Of a DNA stretch of 64,000 nt, positions 9,765 to 18,213 are shown one piece after another. The stretch lies in NCBI RefSeq assembly GCF_018861125.1, contig NZ_JAHKQN010000019.1, forward strand, positions 62,001 through 126,000, written 5' to 3'. This DNA is from Cellulophaga baltica. Its GTDB lineage: Bacteria; Bacteroidota; Bacteroidia; Flavobacteriales; Flavobacteriaceae. The notes beneath the pieces were generated by a model that was given only the letters and a program-made list of their open reading frames with translations, was not told where the DNA came from and did no database searches. The first letter of the stretch is position 1; each line of letters opens with the position of its first letter. Both the position numbers and the translations under genes were made by a program.

Positions 9765-11093
9765 TTAGTAAAAGTGTTTATCAGCAATTAAAATTGCTTC
9801 AGAAATTATATTTAAACCTTTATCTACATCTTCTTTACTAACATTTAGTGGTGGAGCAATAAAAATCCAATTCCATCTTACAAAAGTGAACATGCCTAAG
9901 TCTCTTATTTTTTTAGCCATTTCATTTGTGATTTGCATTTGATCTGCAGGAGCATTCCAAGGGGTTATTGGCTCTTTAGTTTCTCTATTTTTAACTAATT
10001 CAATGCAACCTAATAATCCTGTATTTCTAAAATCACCAATTGATGGGTGTTTTTCTTTCAATTTTTCTACCTGCTCTTCAATATAGATTCCCATTTTCTC
10101 AGCTTTTTCAACTAGAGATTCTTCTTCTATAATTTTTAAATTCTCTAATGCCGCGGCACAAGAAACTGCGTGAGCAGAGTAGGTGAGCCCAAGAGCCATA
10201 GGTTTATCATTAAAAGCAGCTGCAATAGTATCTGTAATTGTCATGGCACCTAATGGCAAGTAGCCAGAAGTTAAGCCTTTAGCCATACACATAATATCTG
10301 GAGTAACGTTATGATGGTCAACACCAAACATTTTTCCTGTACGCCCAAAACCGCTCATGGTTTCATCTATAATTAAAAGAATACCATACTGGTCACAAAG
10401 TGCTCTAACTTTTGCTAAATACATTGGAGGGTATTTAATACACCCAGAAGAACCAGATTCTCCTTCTAATAAAATAGCAGCAATAGCATCAGGGTTTTCA
10501 AATTTTACAATACGTTCTAAATTTGCAAAAGCACGTTCCCCGCATTCTTCAAAACTTGTTGAATTCCAAGGGCATCTATAGAAATAAGGGTTTTCAACAT
10601 GAACAAAGTTACCAGCCCCTTGACTATCAATAGCAAATTTTCTAGGGTCGCCCCCTACAGCCATTGCAGCATATGTAGCACCATGATAGGAACGGTAATG
10701 CCCAATAATCTTATGACGTTTTGTATATATTCTTGATAATTTAATAGCATTCTCAACTGCTTCGGCACCACCTAATGTAAAAAATGATTTTGTTAAATTC
10801 CCGGGTGTTATTTCTGCAAGTTTTTTACCTAATAAACCTCTTACGTCGGTTGCCATACCAGGATAAACGTAAGCGAAGTCTTTCATCTGTTTTGTAACAG
10901 CTTCTGTAATTCGTTGGTCACCATGTCCAATATTTACATTCATTAATTGAGACGAAAAATCTAAATACTCTTTTCCGTCTTTGTCAAAAACATACGAACC
11001 TTTTGCCTTTACAGCATTTATAGGATTAAGGCCAGCTTGTTTTCCCCAAGAAAATAATGTGTACTCTAAATTGTTTTTAAGTGTTGTGTCCAT
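9765..11093 (-). CDS. class III aminotransferase, probable beta-alanine transaminase
   Basis: PLP-dependent omega-aminotransferase. The PLP lysine lies in CMAKGLTSGYLPLGAM, the conserved Asp in LLIIDETMSGFGRTG, and the phosphate-binding region in FFTLGGAEAVENAIK. Its 442 residues fit the class. It is the first gene of the pyrimidine operon, so the likely substrate is beta-alanine (or 3-aminoisobutyrate from thymine), giving malonate or methylmalonate semialdehyde. The amino acceptor, pyruvate or 2-oxoglutarate, cannot be read from sequence. No semialdehyde dehydrogenase is in the cluster. The promoter and leader hairpin lie just upstream, giving a leader of roughly 150 nt. Confidence 0.9.
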   Translation of the reverse strand: MDTTLKNNLEYTLFSWGKQAGLNPINAVKAKGSYVFDKDGKEYLDFSSQLMNVNIGHGDQRITEAVTKQMKDFAYVYPGMATDVRGLLGKKLAEITPGNLTKSFFTLGGAEAVENAIKLSRIYTKRHKIIGHYRSYHGATYAAMAVGGDPRKFAIDSQGAGNFVHVENPYFYRCPWNSTSFEECGERAFANLERIVKFENPDAIAAILLEGESGSSGCIKYPPMYLAKVRALCDQYGILLIIDETMSGFGRTGKMFGVDHHNVTPDIMCMAKGLTSGYLPLGAMTITDTIAAAFNDKPMALGLTYSAHAVSCAAALENLKIIEEESLVEKAEKMGIYIEEQVEKLKEKHPSIGDFRNTGLLGCIELVKNRETKEPITPWNAPADQMQITNEMAKKIRDLGMFTFVRWNWIFIAPPLNVSKEDVDKGLNIISEAILIADKHFY

Positions 11094-11142
11094 TTTATAG
11101 CAATCGTAAATTAAGTTTAACTCACTTTTTAAATGATTTATG

Positions 11143-11173
11143 AAAATCTGTAAGGGTAATAATTACAGATTTT
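11143..11173 (-). promoter_or_regulatory. leader hairpin of the pyrimidine operon
   Basis: Perfect 11-bp inverted repeat AAAATCTGTAA / TTACAGATTTT separated by 9 nt, in the untranslated leader about 50 nt before the aminotransferase start codon. It is not followed by a U-run on the coding strand, so it looks more like a leader structure than a terminator. Any regulatory role is inferred. Confidence 0.45.
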
Positions 11174-11256
11174 TACAATTTTTAAAAGAGAAAAGAATGA
11201 TTATTCTATTACGGCTGTTGATGCTGTAAATCTTAAAATTATCATAACGATATGGA

Positions 11257-11287
11257 CAAATATAGAAAGTAATTATTTTTGAACAAA
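11257..11287 (-). promoter_or_regulatory. Bacteroidota-type promoter of the pyrimidine operon
   Basis: On the minus strand a -33 TTTG (11287-11284) is followed after 19 bp by a -7 TATATTTG (11264-11257), an exact match to the TTTG-N19-TAnnTTTG pattern. Transcription would begin near 11250, leaving a leader of roughly 155 nt before the ATG at 11093. Confidence 0.75.
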
Positions 11288-11298
11288 CGATTGTTCAA
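11279..11298. promoter_or_regulatory. palindromic operator candidate over the -33 element
   Basis: Perfect inverted repeat TTGAACAA-ACGA-TTGTTCAA. The -33 TTTG lies inside it, so a bound dimer would block the promoter. No regulator gene is in the pyrimidine operon, and I did not see a second copy elsewhere in the non-coding DNA of the window. Confidence 0.55.
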
Positions 11299-11579
11299 TT
11301 TTTGCGTTTAATTGTTTTTGAAACATTAAATTCAATGAATATGTGAAAATATCTAATTAAATTTAAGAAATCTTAATTTACCTTGAATACTGTTTAATGA
11401 TTTTCTGTTTTCTTTGAGATAGTGTTTTTGTTTTTTTGTGCAAGACTTTTTAGTTGCGAATTGTTATTTTGAGAACTACAAAAGAAATGAATTGACAGTT
11501 AGTAAAACTCTACATAACTATTGAGGTATAGAATTTCTCTGAATTTTTAATGAAAATAGAATAGAGGAAGAAAGATTAA

Positions 11580-12623
11580 TTATTTAGTCACTTTCGCTAA
11601 TCTGTTTTTTACAGACTCTCTTTTTGTTAGGTGGGTGGGTAGTAAGATGTTTTCTTGAGTACTCGTTTTATTATCAATTTGATTAAAAAGAAGCTCAATG
11701 GCCTTTTTACCCAAATTATCATCAAAGTGTGTTACTGTAGAAATAGGAATGTACAATAAATCAGAATAATTATGCTCATCAAAAGAGATTATAGAAATAT
11801 CATCAGGGATATTAATGTTCTCTTCTTTCATAGCTTTTAAAGCTCCCAAAGTAATTTGATTACTTGTAGAGAAAATGGCAGTGATATTCGTTTTATTTAA
11901 ATTTTTAATGATTTGTTTGGTTTGGGCGTAACCATTTTCGAAATTAAAATCATCTCCTAAAATAAAATTCTCATCTAATGGGATGTTGTGTTTTTTGAGA
12001 GCATTTTCGTAACCTTCAACGCGCTGTGTGTTTGATGATGTACCAACGACACCTTGTATGCAGGCAATATTTTTATGGCCGTTATCAATTAGGTGTTCTA
12101 TAGCATCAAAAGCACCACTATAATCATTTGTAGATACATAAGGGATTTCGACATTTTCAAAAAAACGATCAATAAGCACTAAGGGAATATGGTTGTTGTA
12201 AAAATCAAGTAAGTGGTCATATTCTAAACCAATAGGAACCATAATTACGCCATCAACTTTCCATTCAGCTAATAAGTTCATGGACTCTTTTTCGATATTA
12301 ATGTCATCACTACTATTGCATAGAAAGACATTGTAACCTACTTTTCTTGATTCTTTTTCAATTCTTAACGCTATTTCAGCAAACCACGGATTAGAAATAT
12401 CAGGTACAATTAAACCAATAGTAAATGTTTTTTTTAACCTTAAACTTTTAGCAATTTTATTGGGCGTATAATTTAATTCATTTGCTGTATTAGTTACTAA
12501 TTTTACGGTCTTTTCACTAATTCTATATTTTTTAGCAAGTCCATTTAAAACTCTAGATACAGTAGACACATCTAAATTAAGATGTTTTGCAATAGATGTT
12601 ATGGTTGCTCTTTTAGGTGCCAT
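11580..12623 (-). CDS. LacI-family transcriptional regulator
   Basis: DNA-binding regulator with an N-terminal helix-turn-helix (ATITSIAKHLNLDVSTVSRVLNG, residues about 7-29) and hinge region, then a periplasmic-binding-protein-like effector domain starting at FTIGLIVPDISNPWFAEIA. The 347-residue length is typical. The gene closes the uronate/polysaccharide cluster: uxaC ends 188 bp upstream in the same direction. It most likely senses a uronate or 2-keto-3-deoxygluconate and controls the uxa/uxu genes and possibly susCD. Its own promoter overlaps a perfect 14-bp palindrome, which would allow autoregulation. The neighbouring pyrimidine operon is a less likely target because its palindrome has another sequence. 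Confidence 0.93.
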   Translation of the reverse strand: MAPKRATITSIAKHLNLDVSTVSRVLNGLAKKYRISEKTVKLVTNTANELNYTPNKIAKSLRLKKTFTIGLIVPDISNPWFAEIALRIEKESRKVGYNVFLCNSSDDINIEKESMNLLAEWKVDGVIMVPIGLEYDHLLDFYNNHIPLVLIDRFFENVEIPYVSTNDYSGAFDAIEHLIDNGHKNIACIQGVVGTSSNTQRVEGYENALKKHNIPLDENFILGDDFNFENGYAQTKQIIKNLNKTNITAIFSTSNQITLGALKAMKEENINIPDDISIISFDEHNYSDLLYIPISTVTHFDDNLGKKAIELLFNQIDNKTSTQENILLPTHLTKRESVKNRLAKVTK

Positions 12624-12659
12624 TAGTAGCTTATACGAGTTTTATAGTGTGGATAAATA

Positions 12660-12692
12660 CAAAAGTATACTTTTTTAAAATTATTGATTCAA
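12660..12692 (-). promoter_or_regulatory. promoter of the lacI-family gene
   Basis: On the minus strand a -33 TTG (12692-12690) lies 22 bp from a -7 TACTTTTG (12667-12660), matching the Bacteroidota pattern. The start codon is about 35 bp downstream. Confidence 0.6.
12661..12674. promoter_or_regulatory. palindrome AAAAGTATACTTTT at the lacI promoter
   Basis: Perfect 14-bp palindrome covering most of the -7 element. LacI-family regulators bind even palindromes with a central step like this, so autoregulation is plausible. This is inference from position only. Confidence 0.4.
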
Positions 12693-12791
12693 GTTTGTTT
12701 TACTTGAGATACATAAAATACCTAAAAAAGCATTTATTTTGAGTTTTAGACTAAATTGTAATTAATTTTTTGTGAAATAAATTATGATAAT

Positions 12792-12816
12792 AATAAATAA
12801 TTGTCAATTATTTATT
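12792..12816 (-). terminator. AT-only hairpin at the end of uxaC
   Basis: A 12-bp inverted repeat AATAAATAATTG / CAATTATTTATT with a single central base, overlapping the uxaC stop codon. It has only one G-C pair, so as a terminator it would be weak; it may simply reflect AT-rich sequence. Confidence 0.3.
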
Positions 12817-14221
12817 TGAAATTAAAGTAGTTAACAGCATTATTGTAGCAGATATCTTGAATCATTTTACCTAGAAAATTAAGATCATTTGGTATAAGAC
12901 CTTTGTTTACATCTTCAGCAATTAAATCGCACAATATACGTCTGAAATACTCATGTCTTGGAAAAGATAAAAAGCTTCTGCTATCCGTAAGCATACCAAC
13001 GAATCGGCTTAATAAGCCCATGTTAGACAAAGCATTTAATTGCTTTTCCATGCCATCTTTTTGGTCTAAGAACCACCAGCCAGAGCCCCATTGCATTTTA
13101 CCAATATATTCACCAGAATTGTAATTCCCCATCATAGTAGCAAATACTTCATTTTGTGAAGGGTTTAAATTATAGGTGATTGTTTTTGCTAAACTATTCT
13201 CATAATCTAGTCTTCCGAAAAAGGCAGACATTGATTTTGCATGCGTATTATCTCCCATTGAATCACAGCCAGAATCGGCTCCTAATTGTTCTAGAAGGCG
13301 TGTATTGTTATCTCTTAAAGCACCTAAATGAAATTGTTGTACCCAATTTTTAGCACGGTACATCTTACTTAAATGATATTGAATACAAGATTTGTATATG
13401 TTAGTCTCATTTTCAGATAAAGTAGCACCAGAGAGTCTTTTCTTTAATATTACATCAGCTTCTTCATAGGTAAAATTGTAAGCGTAAATTTGTTCTAAAC
13501 CAAAATCAGACAAACGGCAACCATTGTCATCAAAATAATCAACTCTACTTTGTATAGCTTTTAAAAGATCATTTAAATTATTGATTCTTATTGTGCTAAT
13601 AACAATTAGCTTTTCTATATATGAATTGAAAGATTCTTTATTTATTAAAAAAAGTTGATCTGGTCTAAATGTAGGGTAAACTTTTGTAAAAAAGTTTTGT
13701 TTCGCTATTTCTTGATGGTATTGTAAATTATCAATAGGATCATCGGTAGTACAAATAACCTCTACATTCATTTGCATTAAAAGCTGTGCAGGAGTTTTAT
13801 CAGCTAAAATTGCATTAGCTTTCTCATATATTTCTGAAGCATTACTTTCTTGTAAAATATCATCAATATCAAAATAGCGTTTCAATTCTAAATGCGTCCA
13901 ATGAAATAAAGGATTACGCAATGTATATGGTACTGTTGATGCCCAGTTATTAAATTTTTCTTCTTGAGTAGCACTACCTGTAATAAATTGCTCATCAATA
14001 CCATTGGCTCTCATGGCACGCCATTTATAATGGTCACCATTTAACCAAGCATCTGAAATGTTGGTCATTGGTTTATTTTCTGCAATTTGCTTAGGTGATA
14101 AGTGATTATGGTAATCAATAATCGGCATTTTTACAGCATAATCATGATAAAGTATTTGTGCTGTTTCAGAATTTAATAAAAAATTATCTGTTATAAAGTT
14201 ATCTGCATCTATTGTAGCCAT
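12812..14221 (-). CDS. uxaC: glucuronate/galacturonate isomerase
   Basis: Uronate isomerase that turns D-glucuronate into D-fructuronate (or galacturonate into tagaturonate). The amidohydrolase-like metal motif MPIIDYHNHLSPKQIAENKP is at the start, and GMLTDSRSFLSFPRHEYFRR near the C-terminus is a strong family signature. The 469-residue length is exactly usual. It follows uxuA with 4 bp between, and UxuA acts only on the glucuronate branch, so glucuronate is the better physiological substrate. It is cytoplasmic and receives monomers released by the adjoining SusCD-linked hydrolases. Confidence 0.97.
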   Translation of the reverse strand: MATIDADNFITDNFLLNSETAQILYHDYAVKMPIIDYHNHLSPKQIAENKPMTNISDAWLNGDHYKWRAMRANGIDEQFITGSATQEEKFNNWASTVPYTLRNPLFHWTHLELKRYFDIDDILQESNASEIYEKANAILADKTPAQLLMQMNVEVICTTDDPIDNLQYHQEIAKQNFFTKVYPTFRPDQLFLINKESFNSYIEKLIVISTIRINNLNDLLKAIQSRVDYFDDNGCRLSDFGLEQIYAYNFTYEEADVILKKRLSGATLSENETNIYKSCIQYHLSKMYRAKNWVQQFHLGALRDNNTRLLEQLGADSGCDSMGDNTHAKSMSAFFGRLDYENSLAKTITYNLNPSQNEVFATMMGNYNSGEYIGKMQWGSGWWFLDQKDGMEKQLNALSNMGLLSRFVGMLTDSRSFLSFPRHEYFRRILCDLIAEDVNKGLIPNDLNFLGKMIQDICYNNAVNYFNFK

Positions 14222-14225
14222 TGTA

Positions 14226-15401
14226 CTATAAGCTATTTTTGATTCCTAATTCCAAGCCTCTAATTTCAGCTAAACCACGTAACCTTCCAATTCCTGAATA
14301 TCCAGGATTAGTTTTCTTATGTAAATCATCAAGCATTTGATGACCGTGATCAGGTCGCATTGGTATTAAAGAATCTTTTCTACCTTCCTTTACTCTTCGT
14401 TTTTGCTCAATCAAAATTTCTTTTACGATGCTGTACATATCTACATCACCTTCTAAATGATTTGCTTCGTAAAAATTACCTTTTTCATCTCTTTTTGTAC
14501 TTCTAAGGTGAATAAAATGCACACGATTAGCAAAGCGTTTGAATATTTTAACTAAATCATTATCAGCTCTCACGCCTAAAGAACCAGTACAGAATGTAAT
14601 TCCGTTAGCAATATTTGGCACGTTTTCAAATATGTATGCATAATCAGCCTCAGTACTTACAACTCTTGGCAAGCCTAAAATAGGAAAAGGAGGGTCATCT
14701 GGGTGAATACACATTACTACATTTTCTTGCGAAGCAATTGGGATTATTTCATTTAAAAATGCTACTAAATTTTCTCTTAGTTTTGTAGCATCAATATCAT
14801 CATAAGTATCTAGTACCTTTTGAAATTGCTCTAAAGTATAACCTTCTTCAGCACCAGGTAAGCCAGCAATAATATTATTAATTAGCGCTGTTTTTTCTTC
14901 TTCTGAAAGTTCGTTAAAATAAGCTTTAGCTTCTTCTTTTTGCTCATCAGAATAGGTGCTTTCAGCACCAGGCCTTTTTAATAAAAATAATTCAAAAGTG
15001 GCAAAAGCAGTAACATCATATCGTAAAGCTCTAGAACCATCTTCAACCTCATAATCAAGAGAAGTTCTGGTCCAGTCTAAAACAGGCATAAAGTTATAGC
15101 ACACAATGTTAATTCCACAAGAAGCTAGGTTTATAATGCTCTGTTTGTAATTTTCAATATAGGTTTCAAAATTACCAGATCGAGTTTTTATATCTTCATG
15201 AACAGGAATACTTTCCACTACACTCCAAGTTAAGCCAGCTTGTTCAATAATTGCTTTACGTTCTTTTATAGCATCAACTTCCCAAACTTTACCGTTTGAA
15301 ATTTGATGCAATGCAGAAACAATACCTGTTGCACCTGCTTGTTTTATGTCTGATAATGATACAGGATCATTTGGTCCGTACCAACGCCATGTTTGTTCCA
15401 T
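14226..15401 (-). CDS. uxuA: mannonate dehydratase
   Basis: Converts D-mannonate to 2-keto-3-deoxy-D-gluconate. The N-terminus [25 protein letters not shown] and the segment [16 protein letters not shown] are characteristic of UxuA, and the metal-binding region includes [17 protein letters not shown] and [13 protein letters not shown]. The 391-residue size is normal. It lies 19 bp after the SDR gene and 4 bp before uxaC in transcription order, making a three-gene uronate unit. The next steps, KDG kinase and KDPG aldolase, are not adjacent; a KDPG aldolase gene lies at 56079-56747. Confidence 0.97.
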   Translation of the reverse strand: MEQTWRWYGPNDPVSLSDIKQAGATGIVSALHQISNGKVWEVDAIKERKAIIEQAGLTWSVVESIPVHEDIKTRSGNFETYIENYKQSIINLASCGINIVCYNFMPVLDWTRTSLDYEVEDGSRALRYDVTAFATFELFLLKRPGAESTYSDEQKEEAKAYFNELSEEEKTALINNIIAGLPGAEEGYTLEQFQKVLDTYDDIDATKLRENLVAFLNEIIPIASQENVVMCIHPDDPPFPILGLPRVVSTEADYAYIFENVPNIANGITFCTGSLGVRADNDLVKIFKRFANRVHFIHLRSTKRDEKGNFYEANHLEGDVDMYSIVKEILIEQKRRVKEGRKDSLIPMRPDHGHQMLDDLHKKTNPGYSGIGRLRGLAEIRGLELGIKNSL

Positions 15402-15420
15402 TTTATTGTTTTAAATTGAA

Positions 15421-16236
15421 TTATACACCACTAAATGCACTAAAACCACCATCAATAGGTAAAACTACTCCTGTAACAAATTTAGAAGCATCAGCACATA
15501 AATAGTGAATTGTACCGTTTAATTCGTCAGTTTCGCCAAAACGTTTCATAGGTGTATTTCTGATAATTGTGTCGCCACGATCAGTATAATTGCCAGTCTC
15601 TTTATCAATTAATAAATCTCTGTTTTGATTCCCGATAAAAAAACCAGGAGCAATAGCATTTACACGTAAACCTTCACCATATTTTAATGCCAATTCAACA
15701 GAAAGCCATTTGGTGAAATTATCTATAGCGGCTTTAGATGCTGAATAACCTACCACACGTGTAATAGCACTCTGAGCAGTCATAGAAGAAACATTAATTA
15801 TAACTCCTTTTTTATTATTAGCCATTTCTTTACCAAAAACCATAGCAGGTAAAATACTACCGAATAAATTAAGATCAACAACCTTTTTAAAATCGTCAAT
15901 ATTTACATCAAAAATTGTTTGATTTACACCAATTGTAGCACCTGGCATGTTACCACCTGCGGCATTAATTAGAACATCAATTTTCCCGTGTTTTGCTATA
16001 ATTTTATCAGAAACCTCTTTTAAACTAGTTTCGTCAAGAGCATTACAAACATAACCTGAAACGTTATCACTTATTTTTTTAAGTTTTTCTAAACCTGAGT
16101 TTACCGTAGTATCTCTATGGCCAAGAATAATAACAAATGCTCCGTTAGCTAAGAGGTAGGTAGCCATCTCACCACCTAAAACACCACCACCACCAGTGAT
16201 TACTATTACTTTATTTTTAATGTCAAATAAGTTCAT
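15421..16236 (-). CDS. SDR oxidoreductase, probable D-mannonate oxidoreductase (fructuronate reductase)
   Basis: Short-chain dehydrogenase of 271 residues. The cofactor motif VIVITGGGGVLGGEMA, the NAAGG motif (INAAGGNMPG) and the catalytic Tyr-Lys pair in VVGYSASKAAIDNF are present, and the C-terminus VTGVVLPIDGGFSAFSGV is typical. No classical long-chain uxuB is in the cluster, and this SDR sits where that enzyme would be, directly before uxuA. I infer that it reduces fructuronate to mannonate. It has its own upstream gap of 128 bp with a -7 like element and a hairpin, so the three uronate genes may be transcribed separately from the hydrolases. Confidence 0.85.
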   Translation of the reverse strand: MNLFDIKNKVIVITGGGGVLGGEMATYLLANGAFVIILGHRDTTVNSGLEKLKKISDNVSGYVCNALDETSLKEVSDKIIAKHGKIDVLINAAGGNMPGATIGVNQTIFDVNIDDFKKVVDLNLFGSILPAMVFGKEMANNKKGVIINVSSMTAQSAITRVVGYSASKAAIDNFTKWLSVELALKYGEGLRVNAIAPGFFIGNQNRDLLIDKETGNYTDRGDTIIRNTPMKRFGETDELNGTIHYLCADASKFVTGVVLPIDGGFSAFSGV

Positions 16237-16278
16237 TTAATATGTTTTTTTGTAATATTTTAAAAGTAGATTGATAGT

Positions 16279-16298
16279 ATCACATTTTTAGATGTGAT
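16279..16298 (-). promoter_or_regulatory. hairpin or operator in the leader of the SDR-uxuA-uxaC unit
   Basis: Inverted repeat ATCACAT-N6-ATGTGAT located between the -7 like element and the start codon. It could be an operator or an RNA hairpin close to the 5' end of the transcript; no U-run follows. Confidence 0.35.
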
Positions 16299-16304
16299 TG
16301 CATA

Positions 16305-16312
16305 CAAATATA
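16305..16312 (-). promoter_or_regulatory. -7 element candidate for the uronate genes
   Basis: On the minus strand TATATTTG fits the TAnnTTTG consensus exactly. No TTTG or TTG was found at 19-23 bp upstream, so the -33 is weak and the promoter may need activation. Confidence 0.4.
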
Positions 16313-16364
16313 GCAATAAATGCTAGGCTTGTTTTTATATTAAAAACTCTTTTAAGTTAAATTA

Positions 16365-18200
16365 TCAATATTGAATTTTAATTATGTTTTTCCCTTTAGA
16401 TAACTTAATTTCAGTGTGCTTTTTACGTACTTTTTTACCATTTAAATAAGCTTTGGTAGTATTGTTTGGTAATACAAACTCCGCATTCATGGTTTCAGGA
16501 ATTTCAATTTCATAAACGCCTTCTGTTTTATTGATTAATTTATAATCGGAATATATAGAACCGTTTTTGGTTGGGACTTTTATTTTTGTGAAAGTTAAAT
16601 CACCAAGTTTTGGTTCAATAATAGCTGTTTCAAAACCAGCAGTTTTAGGCTGAATTCCCCACATGTAACGTGTAATAGCATTTAATGGAGCAGTTCCCCA
16701 TGCGTGGTTCCAATCAGAATTAGGTTTGTATTTAACATCCCAAGCTTCCATCGTCATCGTGGCTCCCACTTGAATCATATTCCACCAACTACGGTCATTT
16801 TCAGTCTCAGTAATTAAATTAGAAGCATAATCTTCTTCATTGTATTTGTAAAGACCTTCTAACAAATATTGTGCGCCATAAACACTACAAGCCATTCCTC
16901 TAGATTTTATAAATTTAGTAACCGTACTTACGTATTCATCTGGAACTAAATCAAAAGCAAGTGGTAACATATTACCATGTAACGAAGCGTGTGTAGAACC
17001 TTCACCATCAATATAATATCCATTTGTTTTGTCTAAAAATTTAGCGTTGATTGTTTTTTTTACTTTTTCAGCTTTAATTTTAAAAAGAGTAACATCGTCT
17101 TCTTTATCTAAAAAACCTGCGATTTCAGACATTAATTTCAAATTATAATAATAAAAAGCATTAATGGCAGTGTTTACTTTCACAATTTCATAGCCATCTC
17201 TTTCGCCTTCTGGGGTAGCAAGTTTCCAACCTGTGTCTTTTTGAGCGGGAGGCCAATCAATGATATCTTGTATTTTTTTATCCCCTTTTTCAAAACCTAA
17301 TTTGGCCGTAAACTCTTTGCTAAGTTTAGGAGAAGAAGAACTAATTAAACCGTCTTCACGCTCTAATTCCATCAAGGTTTTTAACTTAAGATTATCGTAG
17401 TGTTTTTTTAGGGGTTCTAAATCGCCTGTATACATGTAATCAGCATGAAACATTAGAACTGTGTGTAATATCCATTCTGTTGGCCATGTAGGGTTTTTTA
17501 AAAAATATTCATTTGTTCTACGTGCGATACTATAATCATTATCAACACTATAATGGCTTAATTGATTAATATAAGCATCAGCTTCATACGGAATACGTTC
17601 ACGATCACCATCAACATAATAACCTGTAAAACTAGTAGCTTTAATAGTGTGTTTACAAAGGTCCCAAATGGCATTCATTACTTCATTGGAGGAAGTGAAA
17701 TAACTAGCGTCATCATTAAAATTATAATGAATTGCTTTTTGTTTAATTGTTATTGCTTCAATAGGAATTTTAAGGTTTTCAATTTCAAAATATCTAAAAG
17801 GAATAATAGTTCCGATACTATCTGGTAACATAATAGCATTACCTGTTGTGTTTCGTTTGTAAGGAACCATATCAATCGTAATAGGGGAGTTTGATTGTAA
17901 ATTTGGAACGGTAGATTTTCGATATCTAATAGTTGCTCCAGGTTTTTTGTCGATACTATTATTTTTTAATTTTTCACCTAAATGAAAAAAAAGGGAATCG
18001 TTTTGAGTTTGGTTTGATTCAAGTACAACAGTGCCAAAAAAAGCTTTTCCAAAATCAATTAAATAATGTCCGTCTTCAATTTTTGTTACTTTTTCTGGAT
18101 TGAAATAAGATACCTTTATATTATTAAACTCTGTATTTGTTTGTGCATTTGAGAAATATGCCAACATACAGATGATGGCCGTTAAATATATTTTTTTCAT
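16365..18200 (-). CDS. GH78-type alpha-L-rhamnosidase, secreted
   Basis: Glycoside hydrolase predicted to release terminal alpha-L-rhamnose. The start at 18200 was chosen over an in-frame ATG at 18251 because it begins a clean signal peptide (MKKIYLTAIICMLAYFSNAQ) and avoids overlap with the upstream esterase gene. The N-terminal half is beta-sandwich-like. The GH78 active-site segment YYVDGDRERIPYEADAYINQ holds the acidic residues that match the family general acid and its neighbours. A helical (alpha/alpha)6 barrel follows, with NDRSWWNMIQVGATMTMEAW and SDWNHAWGTAPLNAI. At 611 residues it is compact for GH78, without extra N-terminal domains. It is probably periplasmic. Confidence 0.85.
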   Translation of the reverse strand: MKKIYLTAIICMLAYFSNAQTNTEFNNIKVSYFNPEKVTKIEDGHYLIDFGKAFFGTVVLESNQTQNDSLFFHLGEKLKNNSIDKKPGATIRYRKSTVPNLQSNSPITIDMVPYKRNTTGNAIMLPDSIGTIIPFRYFEIENLKIPIEAITIKQKAIHYNFNDDASYFTSSNEVMNAIWDLCKHTIKATSFTGYYVDGDRERIPYEADAYINQLSHYSVDNDYSIARRTNEYFLKNPTWPTEWILHTVLMFHADYMYTGDLEPLKKHYDNLKLKTLMELEREDGLISSSSPKLSKEFTAKLGFEKGDKKIQDIIDWPPAQKDTGWKLATPEGERDGYEIVKVNTAINAFYYYNLKLMSEIAGFLDKEDDVTLFKIKAEKVKKTINAKFLDKTNGYYIDGEGSTHASLHGNMLPLAFDLVPDEYVSTVTKFIKSRGMACSVYGAQYLLEGLYKYNEEDYASNLITETENDRSWWNMIQVGATMTMEAWDVKYKPNSDWNHAWGTAPLNAITRYMWGIQPKTAGFETAIIEPKLGDLTFTKIKVPTKNGSIYSDYKLINKTEGVYEIEIPETMNAEFVLPNNTTKAYLNGKKVRKKHTEIKLSKGKNIIKIQY

Positions 18201-18213
18201 TTTAGTGTAACTT

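Larger units (their letters stand above)
11094..11579. other. 486-bp intergenic region between lacI and the pyrimidine operon
   Basis: AT-rich non-coding stretch. The half nearest the aminotransferase gene holds the promoter, palindrome and leader hairpin listed separately. The part from about 11300 to 11579, downstream of the lacI stop, shows no convincing ORF, no clear U-tailed terminator and no RNA fold that I recognise. Confidence 0.7.
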
